Source: Opitutaceae bacterium (GTDB lineage Bacteria > Verrucomicrobiota > Verrucomicrobiia > Opitutales > Opitutaceae). Taken from it: 9,358 bases of DNA. The notes beneath the pieces are model-generated. The model saw only the letters and a program-made list of their open reading frames with translations, made no database searches and was not told the origin of the DNA. Position 1 is the stretch's first letter. Every line of letters starts with the position of its first letter. The translations under genes were made by a program, and so were the position numbers. The DNA lies in contig JAHFTI010000120.1 in assembly GCA_023265535.1 (NCBI GenBank), positions 1-9,358 on the forward strand, written 5' to 3'. This document shows, in pieces, positions 1-4,594 of this stretch.

Positions 1-70
1 TTCGCAATTCTACCCAATTCCGCTGGGTTGTGAAAGTGGCCTGCGCCGCTTATCTGGATCCCACCCCGGA

Positions 71-86
71 CCTTCGATATCGAAGG
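71..86. promoter_or_regulatory. 16-bp perfect palindrome before the chemoreceptor start
   Basis: CCTTCGATATCGAAGG is identical to its own reverse complement across all 16 bases. It ends 12 bases before the ATG at 99, and its last bases (AAGG) are the best available Shine-Dalgarno-like element for that start. A dimeric repressor bound here, or an RNA hairpin forming here, could block transcription or ribosome access. The operator role is inference; the symmetry is seen directly. Confidence 0.4.
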
Positions 87-98
87 CGGCCCTCCATT

Positions 99-1556
99 AT
101 GGGACTCAAAGCCAAGCTCTGGATCGTTCTCAGCGTACCCCTTCTCCTTATTGCCGGCCTCGCTGCCTGGATGACCGTCTCCGTCGGTGTCATGCACACG
201 ACGGTGTCCGAGGCCAAGCGGACGCACCTTGCCTTGGCAAGCCAGGCGCAGGAGATGAAGCTCGACGTGGTGTCGATCTGGCAGTTCCTGACCGACATCT
301 CTGCCACACGTGGCCAGGACGGGCTGGATGACGGCTTCAGGGAAGCCGAGCTGCACCGCGTCAGTGTGAAGAAGGGCATCGCCGCCTTCCGCGACTATTT
401 CACGCGCGCGGGAAAACAGGACCAGCTGGCGCGTCTCGAGGAGATCGACAAGGCCTTCGACCAATATTATCAGCAGGGCAGGCTGATGGCGGATGCGTAC
501 ATCAGGGAAGGCACTCCCGCAGGCAATCGCCTGATGAAGGGCTTCGACGATGCCGCTGAGAGCCTGGGCAAGGCCCTGGACCCGTTCCTGCAGGAGCAGG
601 TGACCGGCCTGGGCGATTCGCTCGACAGCATTGTCGCCCGTGCTGCCTGGCAGCGCAACGTGGTCGTGGTGGCAGGCATCCTGGGTGTCCTGGGTGGTGT
701 CATCTCAGTCGTGTTTGCGGTGGGGTCCATCGCAGCCCCGTTGCAACGCATCATCCAGGGGCTCACGCGCGAGGCGGCTGCACTTTCCAGCGCCTCGCAG
801 GACGTCACCCAGTCCAGCGAGAAGCTTTCCGCCAATGCCCATGAGGCTGCGGCTGCCTTGGAGGAGACCAGTGCCTCGCTCGAGGAATTGAACAGCATGA
901 CTCGGCGCAACGAGGAGCATGCTGGCGTCGTCGACACGGTGGCCAAGCAGGCACGCGACAACGCCGAGAAGGGGCTCACGCAGGTGAAGGAAATGAACGA
1001 GGCCATGGGGGCGGTGCGCTCCTCCAGTGGCGAGATCGCCAAGATCGTGAAGACCATCGACGAGATCGCCTTCCAGACGAACATCCTCGCGCTCAACGCC
1101 GCGGTCGAGGCGGCGCGTGCGGGGGAGGCGGGGGCGGGCTTTGCGGTCGTGGCGGAGGAGGTGCGAAACCTCGCGCAGCGGAGCGCCGAGGCCGCCCGGG
1201 AAACCTCCGACAAGATCGCGGGCGCGGTGGACAGGTCCCAGCACGGCGTGAATTACAGCGAACAGGTGGCCGAGGAGTTCAATTCAATCGCCGACGAGAC
1301 CAGGCAGCTCAACGGGCTCTCCGAGGACCTCGCCAAGGCCTGCAAGGAGCAGAGCCAGGGCATAGGCCAGATTTCCATCGCCGTCACGCGCATCGACGGC
1401 TCGACGCAGTCGAACGCCCAGGCCGCCGAGAAGAATTCCCTTCTAGCCAAGGGGCTTCACGACCAGGCGGGCGAACTTCACGAGACCGTGGGCACGCTCG
1501 TGCTCCTGGTCGAGGGTCGCCGCGGGCTGGAACGCTGGCGGGCTGGGCAGACTTGA
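99..1556 (+). CDS. Methyl-accepting chemotaxis protein (transmembrane chemoreceptor)
   Basis: This is an inner-membrane chemoreceptor of 485 residues that should signal through CheW/CheA to the flagellar or another motility system. Residues 6-29 form the first membrane helix. About 31-185 is a periplasmic helical sensor resembling a four-helix-bundle domain. About 188-210 is the second membrane helix. A long cytoplasmic coiled coil follows. The conserved hairpin tip starts at residue 322 with EIAFQTNILALNAAVEAARA and continues through the usual GFAVVAEEVRNLA segment. Glu255-Glu256 in AAALEETSA fits the methylation consensus. After TM2 there is only an APLQRII-like first HAMP helix and no recognisable second half, so HAMP is degenerate. 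No C-terminal CheR-tethering pentapeptide is seen. The ATG at 99 is preferred over an in-frame GTG at 30 because it puts the membrane helix at the N terminus and has AAGG upstream. The ligand cannot be predicted. Confidence 0.93.
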   Translation: MGLKAKLWIVLSVPLLLIAGLAAWMTVSVGVMHTTVSEAKRTHLALASQAQEMKLDVVSIWQFLTDISATRGQDGLDDGFREAELHRVSVKKGIAAFRDYFTRAGKQDQLARLEEIDKAFDQYYQQGRLMADAYIREGTPAGNRLMKGFDDAAESLGKALDPFLQEQVTGLGDSLDSIVARAAWQRNVVVVAGILGVLGGVISVVFAVGSIAAPLQRIIQGLTREAAALSSASQDVTQSSEKLSANAHEAAAALEETSASLEELNSMTRRNEEHAGVVDTVAKQARDNAEKGLTQVKEMNEAMGAVRSSSGEIAKIVKTIDEIAFQTNILALNAAVEAARAGEAGAGFAVVAEEVRNLAQRSAEAARETSDKIAGAVDRSQHGVNYSEQVAEEFNSIADETRQLNGLSEDLAKACKEQSQGIGQISIAVTRIDGSTQSNAQAAEKNSLLAKGLHDQAGELHETVGTLVLLVEGRRGLERWRAGQT

Positions 1557-1557
1557 A

Positions 1558-1625
1558 GGGGGGAGGAGGCAAGGTTTCTGCCCCCCAGCTCCAGCGTCCC
1601 TGAGTCCCTTCGAGCAGTGGGGACT
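1558..1625. terminator. Possible bidirectional terminator hairpins between convergent genes
   Basis: This lies in the 94-bp gap between the ends of the convergent chemoreceptor and ribosome-factor genes. A run of six G (1558-1563) can pair with six C (1581-1586) around an inner GGCA/TGCC stem. A second inverted repeat pairs AGTCCC (1603-1608) with GGGACT (1620-1625). Neither stem is followed by a T-rich tract on either strand, so classical intrinsic termination is not well supported. The position is what suggests the function. Confidence 0.3.
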
Positions 1626-1650
1626 TGTGTCATTGCGAGTCAGGACAGGC

Positions 1651-1995
1651 TCACCAGGCGCGTCCGGTGCGTGATGCGCAGGAGAGCTGCAGGCGGCTCC
1701 GCCGGCGGGCGCGGCGCCGACCCTCAAGGGCGTCGAGCTGTCCCTCCACCGTGTCGAGCGCCTTGTGAACGGCGCCGCGCAGGGTGTGGTCGCAGGCCTC
1801 GGCGTGAAGGTCGGGGCCTGGCACCCGCAGCTGTATGCGGGCCTGGAAGCGGGGGCTGCCCTCCGGGAGGAGGTTGAACCGGATCGCGGCCTCCTCGATG
1901 CGTCGGCGAAGCGACATGGCCTCGAGGCGGGAGGTGATCAGGAATTCAAGCGCGGCCGTGCTGCGCGTGCTGCCGGGATGGATGATGAGTTTCAT
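1651..1995 (-). CDS. HPF/RaiA-family ribosome-associated protein (short type)
   Basis: This 114-residue protein resembles the ribosome hibernation factor/RaiA family, which binds the 30S decoding region and inactivates or protects ribosomes in slow growth. Supporting features are the opening MKLIIHPGSTRSTAALEFLI, an alternating strand around residues 50-58 (FQARIQLRV), and the family-like segment PGPDLHAEACDHTLRGAVHKALDTVE around 59-84, cut here as PGPDLHAEACD then a helix. A basic stretch (RRRARRRS, about 93-100) follows, suited to rRNA contact. The family's long dimerising C-terminal domain is absent, so it is the short form. The ATG at 1995 is preferred over a GTG at 2022 because it begins the conserved strand and leaves room for a leader. 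No clear Shine-Dalgarno is visible. It is convergent with the chemoreceptor and probably its own transcription unit. Family assignment rests on pattern only and the tail after about residue 100 is unassigned. Confidence 0.72.
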   Translation of the reverse strand: MKLIIHPGSTRSTAALEFLITSRLEAMSLRRRIEEAAIRFNLLPEGSPRFQARIQLRVPGPDLHAEACDHTLRGAVHKALDTVEGQLDALEGRRRARRRSRLQLSCASRTGRAW

Positions 1996-2022
1996 GCCAT
2001 CAGGGTAGCATGGTTTTCCCAC

Positions 2023-2080
2023 TTAGAATAATACTCAATTTGACATGAATTATTAGGTTAAAACTAAATGTCATGTCCGA
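2023..2080 (-). promoter_or_regulatory. AT-rich promoter-like region of the ribosome-factor gene
   Basis: This stretch is strikingly AT-rich within GC-rich surroundings. On the minus strand TATTAT (2033 down to 2028) is a reasonable -10 element that would start transcription near 2021, 25 or so bases before the ATG at 1995. No good -35 hexamer lies at the right spacing. TGACAT (2041-2046) and ATGTCA (2068-2073) form a 6-bp inverted repeat around this region. A perfect TTGACA (2040-2045) also reads on the plus strand but has no convincing -10 and no gene to serve. Confidence 0.35.
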
Positions 2081-2165
2081 TTGGCAGGCCTCGGTCACCT
2101 GTCGCCGGCGATGCCGGTTGGAATGGGGCGAAGCGGGACGCGCTGCTACCCCGGGCGTGGCCAAG

Positions 2166-2188
2166 GCCGTCACCCCCATTGGGACGGC
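2166..2188 (-). terminator. Hairpin immediately after the pectate lyase stop codon
   Basis: GCCGTC (2166-2171) and GACGGC (2183-2188) are perfect inverted repeats. The stem can be lengthened by two C-G pairs past one bulged base. The stem begins directly after the stop codon at 2189-2191. A second small stem (CCGGC/GCCGG, 2105-2117) lies further downstream. No T-rich tract follows in the direction of transcription, so it may stabilise the 3' end or assist termination rather than act as a classical intrinsic terminator. Confidence 0.4.
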
Positions 2189-3697
2189 TCAGCCGCTGAT
2201 CGTGTCCACGTTGTTGGCCAGGTTGCGGTAGTTCAGCTTCTGGCGGGGATTGGTGCCGTTGAGGAACTCCTCGACGTTGGTGTAGCCGTCGCCGTCGCTG
2301 TCCTGCGCGCCGTCGGCCGCCTTCCTCGGGTCGAGCTCGTGCGTGAGCTCCCAGGCGTCGGGCATGCCGTCGCCATCGCTGTCGGGCTGGAGCTCCTCGG
2401 GCCTGAAGCCGAGCCTCGGAAAGCCGCCGACCTCCTCGGGGTCGCGGACGATGCCGTCGTTGGGGCCGACCTTGCCGCTGCGCACCATGGCGGTGACGCG
2501 TGTATCCACGGCGTCACGACGCGGCAGGGTGGCGCCCGCCTTTTTCAGGACGGACTCGTAGCTCGCCTCCGCGCTCTGCTGCGGGATGGGCCAGGCCTCG
2601 AAGGGGGTGTTGACGCGGGCCAGTTCCTCGGGGCCGCGCACGGCCTTCCAGTTGTTCTCGGTGGAGGACGGATAGCCGTCGATCACGTTGCCCGCGATGT
2701 ACCACTTGCCGGGGCGCTTGCCCTCGGCGGGGAACCAGTCGCCCTCGCGCCAGAGACTGCCGGGCGAGTACATGTTGCGCTGCTCGATGCGGACGATCGT
2801 GTTGCGCATGTCGTCCTTCGTGGCCGGGCCGGGCTTGAAGGTGTTGTTGATGATGTTGACCTGCGAGGTCTCGTCGCCGCCGTCGATTGAGCGGTGGGCC
2901 CAGTTGAAGACGACGTTGTTGCGGAAGTCGAAGGTGCCCGACATGCCGATGGACGGATTGCGGGCGGTGTTGCAGGCAAAGAGGTTGTGGTGGAAGCTGG
3001 AGTCCTTGCCGCCCCAGGTGCCGCCGAAGGCATGGCGACCGGCGTTGAGCGCCTCGCTCGTGATGCACCACTGGATGGTGATGTGCTCGGTCGGCATCTT
3101 GATGTCGGGGCCGCCCGGCATCTTCATCATGTGGCGGTAAAGGGAGAGGTTCTCGTCCATACCCCAGCTCGTGGAGCAGTGGTCGACGATCACATGGCCC
3201 AACGGATTGCCGCCGATGTTGTCGGAGCCCTGGCCGCCCTTCGGGATGCCGCGGCGCACGCGCAGGTGGCGCAGGATGACATTCTCGGTGTTGATGTTGA
3301 GCGAGAGGCCGGCGATGCAGATGCCGTCGCCGGGAGCCGATTGTCCGGCTATCGTGATGTTGGGATGGTTGATATCGAGGTTGCTCTTCAGGTGGATCGT
3401 GCCGGCGGTGCGGAAGACGATGATTCGCGGGCCGGGTGTCTCGATGGCGGCGCGCAGGCTGCCCGGACCGGAGTCCTCGAGGTTCGTGACGGCGAGGACC
3501 TGGCCGCCGCGGCCGCCGGTGATCCACATGCCACCGCCCCAGGCGCCGGGGAAGGCGGGGATGCCGGTCGGGGGCATGCGCGGCGGATGCGGCGGAATCT
3601 GGCCGCGCTCGGGGGCGGCGAGGCAGAGCACACTGCCGAGGCTGGAGGCTGCGAGGAGGACGGCGCCAAGGCGCGTCAGGGAGGGAAGCTTTTGCAT
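2189..3697 (-). CDS. Secreted pectate lyase, PL1-type right-handed beta-helix
   Basis: This is a 502-residue exported enzyme expected to cleave polygalacturonate by calcium-dependent beta-elimination. A signal peptide spans about 1-28 (hydrophobic LGAVLLAASSLGSVLCLAA). The parallel beta-helix opens with FPGAWGGGMWITGGRGG (49-65), followed by VTNLEDSGPGSLRAAIE and the ITIAGQSAPGDGICI turn. VDHCSTSWGMDE (171-182) fits the calcium-site segment of PL1 enzymes. Arg246 in ARNPSIG, after FHHNLF, is the probable catalytic arginine. Two Asp-rich repeats (DSDGDGMPD from 439 and DSDGDGYTN from 466) look like calcium-binding thrombospondin type 3 or EF-hand-like motifs. The start at 3697 is preferred to an in-frame ATG at 3778 because it begins the signal peptide and the apparent -10 box at 3787-3782 would start transcription downstream of 3778. 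No strong ribosome-binding site is visible. The exact substrate (pectate or methylated pectin) is inferred from family. Confidence 0.91.
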   Translation of the reverse strand: MQKLPSLTRLGAVLLAASSLGSVLCLAAPERGQIPPHPPRMPPTGIPAFPGAWGGGMWITGGRGGQVLAVTNLEDSGPGSLRAAIETPGPRIIVFRTAGTIHLKSNLDINHPNITIAGQSAPGDGICIAGLSLNINTENVILRHLRVRRGIPKGGQGSDNIGGNPLGHVIVDHCSTSWGMDENLSLYRHMMKMPGGPDIKMPTEHITIQWCITSEALNAGRHAFGGTWGGKDSSFHHNLFACNTARNPSIGMSGTFDFRNNVVFNWAHRSIDGGDETSQVNIINNTFKPGPATKDDMRNTIVRIEQRNMYSPGSLWREGDWFPAEGKRPGKWYIAGNVIDGYPSSTENNWKAVRGPEELARVNTPFEAWPIPQQSAEASYESVLKKAGATLPRRDAVDTRVTAMVRSGKVGPNDGIVRDPEEVGGFPRLGFRPEELQPDSDGDGMPDAWELTHELDPRKAADGAQDSDGDGYTNVEEFLNGTNPRQKLNYRNLANNVDTISG

Positions 3698-3776
3698 GCG
3701 CACTTCGGGAAGGGAGGGGAGCGTTTCGGGAAATTGGATTACCCGATGAAAGACGCAAGACCCTGCCGGAGGGTTC

Positions 3777-3833
3777 ATGAAATTATAAGAAAAGCGCTGT
3801 AATGAAATACCGACAAGTCCTGTTTAATTTCAT
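3777..3833. repeat. Three evenly spaced ATGAAAT motifs in the lyase promoter
   Basis: ATGAAAT occurs at 3777-3783 and 3802-3808 on the plus strand and as ATTTCAT at 3827-3833, so successive copies are exactly 25 bp apart. The outer two are part of a 10-bp perfect inverted repeat, CATGAAATTA (3776-3785) and TAATTTCATG (3825-3834). A weaker copy, ATGAAAG, lies at 3746-3752. The cluster overlaps the predicted -10 and -35 positions of the lyase gene, making it a candidate regulator-binding array. Binding is inference. Confidence 0.45.
3782..3810 (-). promoter_or_regulatory. Predicted pectate lyase promoter
   Basis: On the minus strand a perfect TATAAT (3787 down to 3782) is followed by a leader of about 78 bases to the ATG at 3697. 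The hexamer 17 bases upstream is GTATTT (3810-3805), a poor match to TTGACA, and it coincides with the middle ATGAAAT motif. A good -10 with a weak -35 under a repeated motif is the layout expected for an activator-dependent promoter, which is an inference. Confidence 0.5.
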
Positions 3834-3884
3834 GGAATAGTGGTCCGACCCGCGGAAGGCAGCCTCCGGCATAATGGGGGTTAT

Positions 3885-3960
3885 AAGGGGTCACATCTAT
3901 ACACTTTACACGCAACCGGGCCTGCCCGGTTGCGTGTAAAGTGTATAGATGTGACCCCTT
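3885..3960. repeat. Perfect 76-nt palindrome, REP/MITE-like
   Basis: Two 37-nt arms (3885-3921 and 3924-3960) are exact reverse complements separated by only CT. The arms start AAGGGGTCACATC at the outer end and finish in CCGGGC at the centre. Outside them GGGGG (3876-3880) faces CCCCCCC (3963-3969) across a short unpaired step, so an RNA could fold further. It lies between the end of the DUF5069 gene and the lyase promoter. Without a T tract in either direction it is an unusual terminator. The outer GGGGTC head resembles palindromic units moved by REP-associated Y1 transposases, from general knowledge only. No transposase gene and no target-site duplication are visible. The long AT-containing arms differ in base composition from the surrounding DNA. 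Confidence 0.85.
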
Positions 3961-4003
3961 CGCCCCCCCTGCAGGCTTAGTGCATGCGGGCCGGGCGGCT
4001 TGT

Positions 4004-4423
4004 TCAGGCCTCCTCGGCCTCATGAAGGTCGAACCAGGTCTGGAGCTCGGCACGGTTGCCAAAACCCCGTTCCTGCTTGGCCTTTTCGAACTCCGGGCTG
4101 CCGCTGTCGCGCCAGCCGCGCTTCGTCATGAAGCCGTTCCAGATTTCAATCTCGTCAGCCGAGGGGCGATAGCCGTTTTGGAACGCCCATTCGAGGATCT
4201 CCTCGTCGGTACCGCCCTGGAGCACGCGTTCGGTGAGCTTGGAGTAGTCCAGTCGCAGGAAGGTGCAGCAGCGCGCATCGAAGTGCGTGCGGCAGGCCGT
4301 GCCGGTGTAGTACCCGGCAGGCAGGGTGCCTGCGGCCTTGAGGCGGATCTTGTCGAGCATGCGTCCGAAGAAGACGATGCCGCCGACCGTTTCATAGTCT
4401 CTGCGAAGTCCGGGTATTTTCAT
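4004..4423 (-). CDS. DUF5069 domain-containing protein, function unknown
   Basis: This is a 139-residue soluble protein with no signal peptide or membrane segment. I recognise the DUF5069 pattern: MKIPGLRRDYETVGG at the start, FFGRMLDKIRLKAAGTLP (18-35), a Cys-containing RCCTFLRLDY (51-60), then GGTDEEILEWAFQNGYRP (70-87) and DEIEIWNGFMTKRGWRD (90-106). The family is uncharacterised; no reaction should be assigned. The start at 4423 is where the family pattern begins, although the frame stays open far upstream inside the antisense of the GH2 gene. Cys44, Cys52 and Cys53 are visible but no metal-binding motif is clear. It is divergent from the GH2 gene (171 bp gap) and lies upstream of the lyase on the same strand, with 306 bp and the 76-nt palindrome between, so co-transcription with the lyase is doubtful. 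No Shine-Dalgarno is visible. Confidence 0.86.
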   Translation of the reverse strand: MKIPGLRRDYETVGGIVFFGRMLDKIRLKAAGTLPAGYYTGTACRTHFDARCCTFLRLDYSKLTERVLQGGTDEEILEWAFQNGYRPSADEIEIWNGFMTKRGWRDSGSPEFEKAKQERGFGNRAELQTWFDLHEAEEA

Positions 4424-4594
4424 GGTGCTGGATGGGGGGGGGCCTGTGTGCCCTTTGTGGATACACGTCTCCCTCATAACGGCAATGTCGGCTCGCGCCA
4501 GGGTGGCGCCCGTCAGTTTCTCTGCCTTTGGAGATCGCCGCGGGCCTGGAATCCTGCAGCTTTCTATTGTTAGACTGGATGTGCTGCTGAGCGC
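4424..4594. promoter_or_regulatory. Divergent intergenic region with palindrome and G9 run
   Basis: This 171-bp gap must hold the promoters of both the DUF5069 gene (-) and the GH2 gene (+). It contains a perfect inverted repeat GCGCCA-GGG-TGGCGC (4495-4509), a candidate operator, and an uninterrupted run of nine G (4434-4442) just before the DUF5069 start. Possible -10 elements such as TAGACT (about 30 bases before the GH2 ATG) are weak and lack a matching -35. No small gene or RNA is recognisable. Confidence 0.35.

Noticed and set aside
30..98. N-terminal extension of the chemoreceptor from a GTG.
   Set aside because: The added 23 residues are charged and would precede the first membrane helix. 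The ATG at 99 has a better upstream element and gives the normal receptor layout.
2081..3802. Plus-strand open frames opposite the pectate lyase.
   Set aside because: They mirror the lyase coding strand and show no motifs; the lyase is intact on the minus strand.
3775..4062. A 95-residue minus-strand frame running through the palindrome.
   Set aside because: It overlaps the DUF5069 gene end and the hairpin, and its translation simply reads the inverted repeat; no family resemblance.
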